A stretch of DNA of 41,437 nucleotides, from NCBI RefSeq assembly GCF_021556475.1, contig NZ_JAKGBZ010000033.1, forward strand, positions 1-41,437, given 5' to 3'. This DNA comes from Acidiphilium iwatense (GTDB taxonomy: Bacteria; Pseudomonadota; Alphaproteobacteria; Acetobacterales; Acetobacteraceae). The position numbers and the translations under genes are program-made. Below are positions 18,207 through 26,822 of this stretch, piece by piece. The notes beneath the pieces are model-generated. The model was not told where the DNA came from and did not search any database. It worked only from the letters and a program-made list of their open reading frames with translations. How positions within the stretch are numbered: position 1 is the first letter of the stretch; each line of letters opens with the position of its first letter.

Positions 18207-19775
18207 ATGGAGCAGGATCATTACGATGTCATCGTCATCGGCTCGGGGCCGGGCGGAGCATCGCTCGCACAGCGCCTGGCGCCCACCGGCAAGCGCATCC
18301 TGATCCTCGAACGCGGCGATTATCTGCCGCGCAGCCAGAAAAACTGGGATTCGCAGACGGTCTTCGTCGATGGCGCGTATCAGACCAAGGAAACCTGGTT
18401 CAACCACAAGGGCGACAGCTTCCAGCCCGGTCTGCACTATTTTGTCGGCGGCAATTCCAAGGTCTATGGCGCAGCGTTGTTCCGCCTGCGCGAACGGGAT
18501 TTTGAAACCCTCCTCCACAAGGATGGCGTTTCACCGGAATGGCCGGTGAAATACGACGTGTTCGAGCCCTATTATGCCGAGGCCGAGCGGCTGTTTCACG
18601 TCCACGGCCAGCGCGGCGAAGACCCGAACGAACCTTGGGCGAGCGGGGAATTTCCGCACCAGCCAGTGAGCCACGAGCCGCGCATCGAGGAGCTTGCGGC
18701 AAGCTTCCGACACGATGGACTGCACCCGTTCCATCTGCCGCTCGGAATTTTGCTCGATGAGAAGGACGGCAAACCCACCCCCACCAGCATCTGCATCCGC
18801 TGTGATGCATTCGATGGGTTTCCCTGTCTTCTGAATGGCAAGGCCGATGCACAGATTTCCTGCATCGACCCGATGTTGTGGCTTCATAATAACGTCACGT
18901 TATTGACGAACGCCTATGCCGAAACCCTGGAAACCGATGCGCGGGGGCGCACGATATCCGCCGTCAACGTGAAGCGCGAAGGCGCGCACGAACGCTATTC
19001 GGCGGATATCATCGTGGCGGCGTGCGGCGCACTGAGTTCAGCACTGCTGCTGTTGCGTTCGGCGAACGATGCGCATCCGAACGGCCTCGCCAATGGTTCG
19101 GATCAGCTCGGCCGCAACTATATGCGCCACAACCAGTCGGTCCTGATGGCGGTGCTGCGCGAGCCGAACGACACGGTGTTTCAAAAAACCCTGGCGGTGA
19201 GCGATTATTACTTCGGCGCCGATGACTGGGAGTTTCCGCTCGGCTTGATTCAAATGTGCGCGACCTCGCACGCCGATCAGATCCGCGGCGAGTCCCTACC
19301 ATCCTGGTTGCAGTTCATGCCCGACATGCCGTTCGAGGCGATGGCGCGGCATTCGATGGATTTCTGGCTGTCGGGCGAGGATCTGCCGCGCCCAGAAAAC
19401 CGCATCACGCTGCATCGCGACGGCCGCGTGTTCCTTGATCTGGAGCCGAACAACATGGAGGCGCATCACCGGCTCAAGCACAAGCTGGAGATTGCGATGC
19501 GCACCGCCGGGCCGCATCTCGCTTTACTTGAACGCTCACTCTATCTCGGCAAAAACATCCCGATTGGCGGCACCGCGCATCAGGCCGGCACCGCGCGCTT
19601 CGGCGCTGATCCCGCGCAATCGGTGCTCGATAGTGATTGCAGGACCCACGAAATTAACAATCTCTATCTGGCCGACGCAAGCTTTTTTCCCTCGATCGGC
19701 GCGGTAAACCCGACGCTCACCATCATCGCCAACGCACTGCGCGTCGCCGATCGGATCAAGGAACGGCTTGGATAA
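18207..19775 (+). CDS. GMC-family FAD-dependent oxidoreductase
   Basis: 522 residues. An N-terminal FAD-binding motif VIVIGSGPGGASLAQRL is followed by the HYFVGGNSKVYGAAL block. The C-terminal GMC region has GGTAHQAGTARFG and LYLADASFFPSIGAVNPT. The His and Asn there (HQAG, VNPT) are the usual catalytic pair of the family. It should oxidise an alcohol or sugar and pass electrons to FAD. No signal peptide is seen. Its ATG has GGGAG upstream. The last 20 bases overlap, on the other strand, the end of the VOC gene. Substrate unknown; the neighbouring lactonase suggests a sugar. Confidence 0.88.
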   Translation: MEQDHYDVIVIGSGPGGASLAQRLAPTGKRILILERGDYLPRSQKNWDSQTVFVDGAYQTKETWFNHKGDSFQPGLHYFVGGNSKVYGAALFRLRERDFETLLHKDGVSPEWPVKYDVFEPYYAEAERLFHVHGQRGEDPNEPWASGEFPHQPVSHEPRIEELAASFRHDGLHPFHLPLGILLDEKDGKPTPTSICIRCDAFDGFPCLLNGKADAQISCIDPMLWLHNNVTLLTNAYAETLETDARGRTISAVNVKREGAHERYSADIIVAACGALSSALLLLRSANDAHPNGLANGSDQLGRNYMRHNQSVLMAVLREPNDTVFQKTLAVSDYYFGADDWEFPLGLIQMCATSHADQIRGESLPSWLQFMPDMPFEAMARHSMDFWLSGEDLPRPENRITLHRDGRVFLDLEPNNMEAHHRLKHKLEIAMRTAGPHLALLERSLYLGKNIPIGGTAHQAGTARFGADPAQSVLDSDCRTHEINNLYLADASFFPSIGAVNPTLTIIANALRVADRIKERLG

Positions 19776-20508
19776 AATGTCCGTCGGGATCGCGCAGCAA
19801 CACGGACTCCCCATCTACTAACATGAGGCGCGTTGCCGCGACGTCGTCGATCTCCCATGGATTGCGTGGCCGGGTGGTCAATGGCGCGCAATATTCGAGC
19901 AATTCGAGATGCGGCGGATCGCGGTCTGGCAAAGTCAGCGCGGTGACGGCGACGAGTGGGTCGGCCAATCCGTCGAGTGCGGCCTGTTCGGCACCGCGAT
20001 TAGTTGAATGTGCCGTCGCCTGGAATCCGAACCCGGCATAAAACGCGATGCTCCGTGCGGTATCGGCCACCACGATCGCCGAATGATCGATGCCGATGCA
20101 CAGGCCATCGTCTCTGCGATCGCGCCAATAATCCGGGCAAGTCTCAAGTGAAAACGCGAGCAATTCCAGCGGATGCCCCTCGGGATCACGAAACTTCCAG
20201 GCGGTGACGCCGCCCGACGACTTTGGCAAGTGCCGAGGGCCATCGATCGAAATGGGCGTCGCTCCATGATCGAGCGCGCGGCGATACGCCGTCCGAATAT
20301 CGGTCACGACAATGGCGATGTGCTGAAACCACGGATCGTTGCTGGCACGCGGTTGCGGATAACCGGCACCGGATGCCGCAACGAGATGAACACGCTGCGC
20401 GCCCAGACCAAGCGTGCCAACATCGATCCGGTCAAACCTCAGAGCCTGGCAATAGAAATCCGCAAGCGCCTCAGGATTGCGTGCCATCAGCACGATACCG
20501 GCTATCAT
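19756..20508 (-). CDS. Double-domain VOC (glyoxalase/dioxygenase superfamily) protein
   Basis: 250 residues with four beta-alpha-beta modules, i.e. two VOC domains. The modules start at GIVLMARNPEALADFYCQAL, FQHIAIVVTD, IDHSAIVVADTARSIAFYAG and a C-terminal SVLLRDPDGHFIQ. Candidate metal ligands are His in FQHIA, Glu in HPLELLAF, His in IDHSA and Glu in HLELLEY. The superfamily includes glyoxalases, isomerases and ring-cleaving dioxygenases, so the reaction cannot be assigned. Start overlaps the lactonase stop (ATGA); last gene of the DoxX operon. Confidence 0.82.
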   Translation of the reverse strand: MIAGIVLMARNPEALADFYCQALRFDRIDVGTLGLGAQRVHLVAASGAGYPQPRASNDPWFQHIAIVVTDIRTAYRRALDHGATPISIDGPRHLPKSSGGVTAWKFRDPEGHPLELLAFSLETCPDYWRDRRDDGLCIGIDHSAIVVADTARSIAFYAGFGFQATAHSTNRGAEQAALDGLADPLVAVTALTLPDRDPPHLELLEYCAPLTTRPRNPWEIDDVAATRLMLVDGESVLLRDPDGHFIQAVP

Positions 20509-21410
20509 GGCATCTGCGCGCCGCGGGTGTTCAGGAAAATCGCATAGAGCGTGTGAGAACCGCCGATAAACAGACGGTTCTTGTGCAGTTCGCCGAAGGT
20601 AACATTGGAAACCCGATACGGCACCAGAATCTTTCCAAGCAGTGTGCCGTCAGGGGCGATGCAATGCACGCCATCGGCGGCGCTGCTCCACACATTGCCA
20701 TCCTCATCGACGCGGAACCCGTCCGCATAGCCGGGTTCGATTTTATGAAATATGCCGCCGCCATGCAGCGACTTGCCATCCGCGCCGACATCGAACACGC
20801 GGATATACTGGCGCGGGTTTGACTTGCTCTGGTCCCCGGTTTCGGCTACGTAAAGGCGCTTTTCATCCGGCGAAAACGCCAATCCGTTCGGCCCGTCGAA
20901 ATCATCCGCCGCCACAGCGATCTCGCCGCTCGCGGGGTCGAACCGATAGAGTGCGGGCGGCTGCTCGGAAGTCTGCCGTCCGCCCTCATAGTCGGTCATC
21001 AGCCCGTACAAGGGATCGGAGAACCAGATGCCACCGTCGGATTTCACCACCACGTCGTTCGGCGCGTTCAACCGTTTTCCCTCGTGGTGGCTGACCAGTT
21101 TTGTCAGCCGGCCGTCGTGTTCGGTGCGATAGAGGCAGCGCCCTCGATGCGAACAAGCGATCAGCCGCCCTTCGCGGTCGCGCGTCTGCCCGTTCGCGTA
21201 GTCGGACGGCGCGCGATAGACCGATAGGCCATGGTCCTCGCTCCAGCGCATCGTGCGGTTGCGCGGCAGATCCTGGAACAACAGGCAATTCGCATCGCCC
21301 ATCCAGACCGGTCCCTCGATCCAGCGAAAACCGCTCGCCAGTTTCTCCAACTCAGCGTTATCAAGGATATAGCGCAAAAACCGCTGATCGATGACGACAA
21401 AATCGTTCAT
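20505..21410 (-). CDS. SMP-30/gluconolactonase-family lactonase
   Basis: 301 residues, a six-bladed beta-propeller. Conserved metal ligands are visible: Glu in IEGPVW (near residue 33), Asn in NAPNDVVV and Asp in YADGFRVDEDGN, with the LAFSPDEKRLYVAET blade. Known members hydrolyse sugar lactones such as gluconolactone with a divalent metal. No signal peptide, so it is probably cytoplasmic. It overlaps its neighbours by four bases on both sides, in an operon with cupin and VOC genes. It would fit hydrolysis of a lactone made by the GMC enzyme, but that link is inference. Confidence 0.88.
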   Translation of the reverse strand: MNDFVVIDQRFLRYILDNAELEKLASGFRWIEGPVWMGDANCLLFQDLPRNRTMRWSEDHGLSVYRAPSDYANGQTRDREGRLIACSHRGRCLYRTEHDGRLTKLVSHHEGKRLNAPNDVVVKSDGGIWFSDPLYGLMTDYEGGRQTSEQPPALYRFDPASGEIAVAADDFDGPNGLAFSPDEKRLYVAETGDQSKSNPRQYIRVFDVGADGKSLHGGGIFHKIEPGYADGFRVDEDGNVWSSAADGVHCIAPDGTLLGKILVPYRVSNVTFGELHKNRLFIGGSHTLYAIFLNTRGAQMP

Positions 21411-21853
21411 GCGAACCGGCAGGGTTGCCCGATCGTGGGCGGCGCGTCGAACTGCACCACCATCAGCACGGCGGGTTCATCACCGATCGTCCCCGATCGA
21501 TGCCCGGTTCGGCCATCCAGTTTCCGCGTGTTCTGATCCTCGCCGAACGAGATTTCGCCTGGCCCCATTTCCACGCGCGTGCCGTCCATCGATTCGACGA
21601 ACCAGCGCCCGGACAGCGGAATGATCCATTGCGGGCGCGGGTTTTCGTGCCATTCCCCTACCCAGCCGACCGGTTGGATGGTCACCATCACGGCCATGCC
21701 GCCATGGGTCTTGCTGCCCTGCCATTGCGGCGCGGCACCCGGACCCATCGCCTTCATCTCGAAATCGGTCAGCACGCAGCGTTTCTGGTGGCTGACACCG
21801 TGTTCGTCGGTCCAGAGATACCAGTATGGAATTTTCGGTGTTTCGTCGGACAT
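21407..21853 (-). CDS. Cupin-domain protein
   Basis: 148 residues, a single cupin-like beta barrel. The segment GEWHENPRPQWIIPLSGRWF followed by RVEMGPGEISFGEDQ resembles cupin motifs 1 and 2, but only one His of the usual pair is visible, so metal binding is uncertain. Start at ATG 21853 gives MSDETPKIPYWYLWTDEHG. It lies four bases after the DoxX stop and overlaps the lactonase start by four. Could be an enzyme accessory or small-molecule sensor; no function assigned. Confidence 0.75.
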   Translation of the reverse strand: MSDETPKIPYWYLWTDEHGVSHQKRCVLTDFEMKAMGPGAAPQWQGSKTHGGMAVMVTIQPVGWVGEWHENPRPQWIIPLSGRWFVESMDGTRVEMGPGEISFGEDQNTRKLDGRTGHRSGTIGDEPAVLMVVQFDAPPTIGQPCRFA

Positions 21854-21857
21854 ATTT

Positions 21858-22319
21858 CTAGCTTCCCGCATAAGGATGGGTCGAGCCGAACGGGTGCGCG
21901 AGGAACACATCGAGCCCGTGAACCGTGGTGCCGAAGGTGATCAGCAGGAACCCGCCGGCCAGGGAAAAATTCTTCAGGAAATCCCAGAACAGATCGCGCC
22001 CCTTGCTTTCGCCCGCGCGCCAGAAATCGCCCGGCGCCCAGAAGCGCTTGAACAGCACCGCGGTCGCCATACAGTACAGTGCGAGGATCAGGGCGGCGAA
22101 CCGATCCGCCGTGCCTGTCAGTATTCCGATCGACATCACGATCTCGATGAACAATCCCGTCAGAATCGAAAAAACGGCAAGGATCGGGACGGTGAACAAT
22201 TCCTGCGCCTGCCCGACCGCACCCCGGAAATTCAGCAGTTTGTCGAGCGCGCTGAACGGGAAGAACAGCACCACCAGCAAATAGCGAACACCCAACGTCA
22301 CCAGCATGATCCACCCCAT
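21858..22319 (-). CDS. DoxX-family inner-membrane protein
   Basis: 153 residues with four predicted membrane helices, roughly 4-25, 43-66, 73-90 and 120-138, and the first-helix motif VVLFFPFSALDKLLNF typical of DoxX/DoxD-like proteins. Such proteins are linked to quinol or sulfur oxidation in some organisms and are uncharacterised in most. It heads the four-gene operon with cupin, lactonase and VOC genes, so it may take electrons or act in the same oxidative route; this is inference. Confidence 0.8.
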   Translation of the reverse strand: MGWIMLVTLGVRYLLVVLFFPFSALDKLLNFRGAVGQAQELFTVPILAVFSILTGLFIEIVMSIGILTGTADRFAALILALYCMATAVLFKRFWAPGDFWRAGESKGRDLFWDFLKNFSLAGGFLLITFGTTVHGLDVFLAHPFGSTHPYAGS

Positions 22320-22379
22320 CGCGCACGCGCAGGGCCAGATATGGTCACCGCGATCAGGCCGGACAACCCGTCCAATAAC

Positions 22380-23420
22380 CTACCGTTCGTCCAGCCAGGG
22401 CGGCACCGGCAGGCTCTTGCCCTTCAGGAATTCAGGATTGAACAGTTTCGACTGATAGCGCGAGGCGCCGTCGCACAGGATCGTGACCACGGTATGTCCA
22501 GGCCCGAGATCGCGCGCCACCCGGAGCGCCGCCGCTACATTGATGCCTGTCGAACCGCCGACCGAGAGCCCTTCGTGGGTCATCAGGTCGAATACCTGTT
22601 CCACCGCCTCGGCGTCGGCGATTCGCACCGCATCGTCGATCGGCGCGCCGTCAAGATTGGCGGTGACGCGCGACTGGCCGATCCCCTCGGTGATTGACGA
22701 GCCGTTCGGCGTGAGATCGCCCGACTTGATCCAACCGTAAAGTCCGCTGCCCTCGGGGTCCGCCAGCACAATCCGCACGTCCGGCTTGTGCGACTTCAGC
22801 GCCATTGCCACTCCGGCCAGCGTGCCGCCGGTGCCACAGGAACAGGTGAACGCATCCACATGCCCTCCGGTCTGGGACCAGATTTCCGCCCCGGTGGTCA
22901 GGCGATGCCCTTCCCGATTGGCGACATTGTCGAACTGATTGGCCCAGAACCCGCCGGTCTCCTCGGCGATCCGCCGTGACACATGCACGTAATTGCCCGG
23001 ATCGCGATAGGGTTTCGCCGGCACCAGGCGCAGATCGGCGCCGATCATCCGCAGGAAGTCGATTTTCTCGCGGCTCTGGGTGTCCGGCATGACGATCACG
23101 CAGCGATAACCGCGTGCATTGGCGACCAGCGTAAGGCCGATGCCGGTATTGCCCGCCGTGCCCTCGACGATCGTCCCGCCCGGCTTGAGCAGGCCGCGCG
23201 CCTCGGCATCCTCGATGATGGCGAGTGCGGCGCGATCCTTCACCGACCCGCCGGGGTTCATGAACTCCGCCTTGCCCAGAATGGTGCAGCCGGTCGCCTC
23301 GGAGGCGCGCCGCAAGCGGATCAGCGGCGTATGGCCGATCGCGCCGATCAGGCCGTCCGCGATCGTGGTGGATTGAAGTGCGGTCACGCGCATCCCCTCG
23401 TTGTTGATCCTGTCTTGCAT
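22380..23420 (-). CDS. cysK: PLP-dependent cysteine synthase
   Basis: 346 residues. Replaces the acetyl group of O-acetylserine with sulfide to give cysteine. The PLP-binding Lys is in NPGGSVKDRAAL; the substrate loop is GTAGNTGIGL and the phosphate cradle is SVGGSTGIN. The variant DPEGSGLYGW and an extended C-terminus are shared with cysteine synthase/cystathionine-beta-synthase-like members, so the symbol is by homology only. The ATG at 23418-23420 has ACAGG upstream; ATG 23393 is an alternative. It diverges from the rhodanese gene, 61 bases away, suggesting a shared sulfur theme. Confidence 0.88.
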   Translation of the reverse strand: MQDRINNEGMRVTALQSTTIADGLIGAIGHTPLIRLRRASEATGCTILGKAEFMNPGGSVKDRAALAIIEDAEARGLLKPGGTIVEGTAGNTGIGLTLVANARGYRCVIVMPDTQSREKIDFLRMIGADLRLVPAKPYRDPGNYVHVSRRIAEETGGFWANQFDNVANREGHRLTTGAEIWSQTGGHVDAFTCSCGTGGTLAGVAMALKSHKPDVRIVLADPEGSGLYGWIKSGDLTPNGSSITEGIGQSRVTANLDGAPIDDAVRIADAEAVEQVFDLMTHEGLSVGGSTGINVAAALRVARDLGPGHTVVTILCDGASRYQSKLFNPEFLKGKSLPVPPWLDER

Positions 23421-23481
23421 CACGCGCCTGTCTCGGCCAACCTCTGTCAATGGGATAGCGATCCCGGTGATGGAGGACGAT

Positions 23482-23892
23482 ATGGTCGAAGATGTAGCGC
23501 CGAAACAGGTCTGGGAAGCCCTGATGAGCAATCCCGACGCGGTGCTCTGCGACGTGCGGACCACGGCGGAGTGGAATTTCGTCGGCATGCCCGATCTGTC
23601 GCAGGCGGGCAAACAGACGGTACCGATCCAGTGGCAGGTGTTTCCGACCATGCAGCCGAACCCGCAATTCCTCGACCAGTTGCAACAGGCGGGGATCGGG
23701 CCGAATCACCACATCTATTTCATGTGCCGCACCGGCGGACGCAGCCTGGCTGCCGCGCGCGCCGCGAAAGAGGCCGGGTTCAAGCATGTCTACAACATCA
23801 AGGATGGGTTCGAGGGCCCGCACGACCAGCGCGGCCATCGCGGCCATGTCGCCGGCTGGAAGCATGACGGGCTGCCCTGGGCGCAGAAATAG
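23482..23892 (+). CDS. Rhodanese-domain sulfurtransferase
   Basis: 136 residues, a single rhodanese domain with the active-site loop CRTGGRS holding the sulfur-carrying Cys, plus DAVLCDVRT near the start. It should move sulfane sulfur between thiols in the cytoplasm. The ATG at 23482 was chosen because GGAGG lies five bases upstream; an earlier ATG at 23470 would leave the ribosome-binding site within the gene. Divergent from cysteine synthase. Confidence 0.88.
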   Translation: MVEDVAPKQVWEALMSNPDAVLCDVRTTAEWNFVGMPDLSQAGKQTVPIQWQVFPTMQPNPQFLDQLQQAGIGPNHHIYFMCRTGGRSLAAARAAKEAGFKHVYNIKDGFEGPHDQRGHRGHVAGWKHDGLPWAQK

Positions 23893-23967
23893 CCACGCGC
23901 GGCATGATCGTCTGATGTGCGCCGACCAACCTGGAACATAGGCCATCGGACCTGCCATTGATCCCGG

Positions 23968-25185
23968 ATGACCGACGCCCCGCCCGTCGATTTCATCCAT
24001 CGCAACAGTCCAGCCTTCCGCCGGGTCAACCTCGCGATGTTCGCCGCCGGCTTCGCGACCTTCGCGCTGATGTATTGCGTACAGCCGCTTCTTCCGGTGT
24101 TCGCGCGGGACTTCCGGGTAAGCCCGATCGGTGCCAGCCTCGCGCTGTCGCTGACCACCTTCACCCTGGCCGCAGCACTTCTGGTCGCCAGCGCGCTGTC
24201 GGAAGCCTGGGGCCGCAAGCGCATCATGGCGGGGTCGATCATCGGCGCGGCGCTGCTGACCATCGCATCCGCCGCCATCCCGCATTGGGGCCTGTTTCTC
24301 GCGTTTCGTGCGGCGATCGGCCTCGTGCTGTCCGGCCTGCCGGCGGTTGCCATGGCCTATCTCGCCGAGGAAATGCATCCAGGATCAATGGGGCTCGCCA
24401 TGGGACTCTATGTCGGCGGCAGCGGCTTCGGCGGCATGGCGGGGCGGCTGATGACCGGAATTCTGGCCGATGCCGTCGGCTGGCGCTGGGCGACCGTCGC
24501 GATCGGCGCCATCGGCCTTGCGTCGGGACTGATATTCGCCGCGCGCCTGCCGCCGTCGCGGCATTTCACCCGCCGCCCGCTCGTGCTTGGCGGGCTCGCC
24601 CGAACCTATCTTGCCCATCTCGCCGACCCGGCGCTGCGCCTGCTGTTCGCCGAGGCGTTCCTGATCATGGGAGCTTTCGTCACCGTCTATAACTACATCA
24701 CCTTCCGGCTGATGGGTCCGCCCTTCGGTTTATCCCAGACATCGGTGGGGCTGATCTTCTCGGTTTATCTGGTCGGTGTCGCGAGTTCGGCCTGGATGGG
24801 CGATCTCGCAGGAAGGCTTGGCCGTGCCCGTGTGCTGCCGGCGGGAATCGGCATCGAATTACTGGGCGCGCTGCTCACCCTGTCGTCATCGCTGCCGGTC
24901 ATCGTGCTCGGGATCGCGCTGGTCACCTTCGGTTTCTTCGCCAGCCATTCGGTGGCGAGTTCCTGGGTGGGATCGCAGGCGCGCGGCACGCGCGCCCAGG
25001 CCGCCGCACTCTATCTGTTCCTCTATTACCTCGGCTCCAGCGTGATGGGCTCAATCGGCGGCATCGCCTGGAGCCACACCGGCTGGGGTGGCGTGGTCGC
25101 GATGATCGCGCTGATGCTGTTCATTGGGCTTGCGATCGCGCGGCATCTGGCGATCTTGCCATCGCGCCCGGCGGAGGTCATGTAG
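23968..25185 (+). CDS. MFS transporter, 12-helix drug/metabolite efflux type
   Basis: 405 residues, about twelve membrane helices. The motif-A-like loop SEAWGRKRIMAGS lies between helices 2 and 3, with a related loop GDLAGRLGRARVLPAG in the second half. The overall pattern (CVQPLLPVFARDF after helix 1) resembles the YnfM-like subgroup of proton-coupled efflux proteins. The substrate is not readable. The ATG has a weak ribosome-binding site. A short gap separates it from map. Confidence 0.85.
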   Translation: MTDAPPVDFIHRNSPAFRRVNLAMFAAGFATFALMYCVQPLLPVFARDFRVSPIGASLALSLTTFTLAAALLVASALSEAWGRKRIMAGSIIGAALLTIASAAIPHWGLFLAFRAAIGLVLSGLPAVAMAYLAEEMHPGSMGLAMGLYVGGSGFGGMAGRLMTGILADAVGWRWATVAIGAIGLASGLIFAARLPPSRHFTRRPLVLGGLARTYLAHLADPALRLLFAEAFLIMGAFVTVYNYITFRLMGPPFGLSQTSVGLIFSVYLVGVASSAWMGDLAGRLGRARVLPAGIGIELLGALLTLSSSLPVIVLGIALVTFGFFASHSVASSWVGSQARGTRAQAAALYLFLYYLGSSVMGSIGGIAWSHTGWGGVVAMIALMLFIGLAIARHLAILPSRPAEVM

Positions 25186-25234
25186 CGAGCATGTCGATTC
25201 TACGAACAGGCCCGGCCGCCGTGGAGCATCCGTA

Positions 25235-26026
25235 ATGGACGGCGGCACGGAACAGCGCCACATCACCATTCACACCAAAGCGGATTTCGCACCGATGCGT
25301 GCGGCGGGCGCGCTGGCGGCCGACGTGCTCGACATGATTGGTGCGCATGTCCGCTCCGGCATCACCACCGGCGAGATCGACGCGATCTGTCATGACTATA
25401 TCATCGCGCGCGGCGCAATCCCCGCCCCGCTGAATTATCGCGGCTTTCCGAAATCGACCTGTATTTCCATCAACCACGTCGTCTGCCACGGCATTCCCGG
25501 CGCCCGCGCGTTGATGGACGGCGACGTGCTCAATATCGATATCACCGTCATTCTCAATGGCTGGCATGGCGATTCCAGCCGCATGTATGTCGCCGGCACG
25601 GCCTCGACCAAGGCGCGGCGGCTGATCGATGTCACCTACCAATCGCTGATGCGCGGCATCGCCGCGGCGAAACCAGGGGCACATTTCGGCGATATCGGCC
25701 ATGCGATCCAGGTCTATGTGGAAAGCCAGCGTTTCTCCGTGGTGCGCGATTTCTGCGGCCACGGCATCGGGCGGCGTTTCCACGAACCGCCCAACGTGCT
25801 GCATTTCGGCCGCCCTGGCGACGGACCGCTGCTCAAGCCCGGCATGTTCTTCACCATCGAGCCGATGGTGAACGCCGGCCGCCCCGAGGTGAAAATCCTC
25901 GACGACGGCTGGACCGCGGTGACCCGCGATCGCAGCCTGTCCGCCCAGTTCGAACACATGGTCGGCATCACCGAGACCGGCTGCGAAATATTTACTCTCG
26001 GCGCGAACGAGGCCAAACCCGCCTGA
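25235..26026 (+). CDS. map: Type I methionine aminopeptidase
   Basis: 263 residues. Removes the N-terminal Met from nascent proteins. The five metal ligands are visible: Asp in NIDITVI, Asp in HGDSSRMY, His in CGHGIGRRFHEPP, Glu in TIEPMV and Glu in QFEHMVGIT. The ATG at 25235 has GGAG nine bases upstream. It precedes radC, an order shared with other alphaproteobacteria. Confidence 0.96.
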   Translation: MDGGTEQRHITIHTKADFAPMRAAGALAADVLDMIGAHVRSGITTGEIDAICHDYIIARGAIPAPLNYRGFPKSTCISINHVVCHGIPGARALMDGDVLNIDITVILNGWHGDSSRMYVAGTASTKARRLIDVTYQSLMRGIAAAKPGAHFGDIGHAIQVYVESQRFSVVRDFCGHGIGRRFHEPPNVLHFGRPGDGPLLKPGMFFTIEPMVNAGRPEVKILDDGWTAVTRDRSLSAQFEHMVGITETGCEIFTLGANEAKPA

Positions 26027-26066
26027 CCTGCTTCCCAAAGCCTACGGGCTATGACAATCTAGACGT

Positions 26067-26822
26067 GTGTCAAAACGTCTATACACGACAAAGTCTTCAT
26101 CCGATGAATTGCTGTTGTCTCCGGCGGCGGACGAAATCGATACGCCGGAAGTGCATGGCGCCGCCGGCCATCGTTCGCGCCTTCGCGCGCGGCTGCTGAA
26201 GGCCGGGCCGGACTCCCTGGCCGATCATGAAGTGCTGGAAATGATGCTGTTCCTCGCTTTGCCCCGGCGGGACACCAAGCCGATCGCTCGTGCCCTGGTG
26301 ACCAAATTCGGCTCCTACGCCCAGGCGATCGCCGCCCCGATCGCCGAACTGCTCGCCGTCGAGGGGTTGGGTGAAGCCGGCGCCGCCGCGCTGAAAATCG
26401 TCCAGGCCGCCGCGCTCCGCCTGGTCCGCGCCGAGGTGATCTACCGGCCGATCCTGAACCATTGGGACCGGCTGATCGAATACCTGACCGCCGTGCTTGC
26501 GCGCGAACGGGTGGAGCAGGCGCGCGTGTTGTTCCTCGACCACCGCAACCGGCTGATCGCTGACGAGGTGCAATCGCAGGGCACGATCAACCACACGCCG
26601 GTCTATCCGCGCGAACTGCTCAAGCGCGCGCTCGATCACCATGCCACAGCGATCATCCTGGTGCACAACCATCCCAGCGGCGACCCCACGCCCTCGCAGG
26701 AGGACATCGCGATGACCCGCGAGATCAAGCAGGCGGCCGCCGCACTTTCGATCGTGCTGCACGACCACGTGATCATCGGCAACGGCAAATGGGTCAGCCT
26801 CAAGCGCCTTGGATTGCTATGA
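26067..26822 (+). CDS. radC: RadC family JAB/MPN-domain protein
   Basis: 251 residues. A helix-hairpin-helix part (about 30-115, with VEGLGEAGAAALK) is followed by the MPN+ domain, whose JAMM zinc motif is VHNHPSGDPTPSQED. RadC proteins were named for DNA repair, but their true function is unsettled. The start is GTG at 26067-26069. Its 3' end overlaps the convergent methyltransferase gene by six bases. Confidence 0.94.
   Translation: MSKRLYTTKSSSDELLLSPAADEIDTPEVHGAAGHRSRLRARLLKAGPDSLADHEVLEMMLFLALPRRDTKPIARALVTKFGSYAQAIAAPIAELLAVEGLGEAGAAALKIVQAAALRLVRAEVIYRPILNHWDRLIEYLTAVLARERVEQARVLFLDHRNRLIADEVQSQGTINHTPVYPRELLKRALDHHATAIILVHNHPSGDPTPSQEDIAMTREIKQAAAALSIVLHDHVIIGNGKWVSLKRLGLL

Noticed and set aside
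23420-23482. TTGACA-like sequence in the cysteine synthase/rhodanese gap as a minus-strand promoter.
   Set aside because: No -10 fits at suitable spacing before the start codon, which is only about 30 bases away.
22651-24378. A 575-codon minus-strand frame across cysteine synthase, rhodanese and the MFS start.
   Set aside because: It crosses three recognised genes, is of shadow composition, and lacks any motif.
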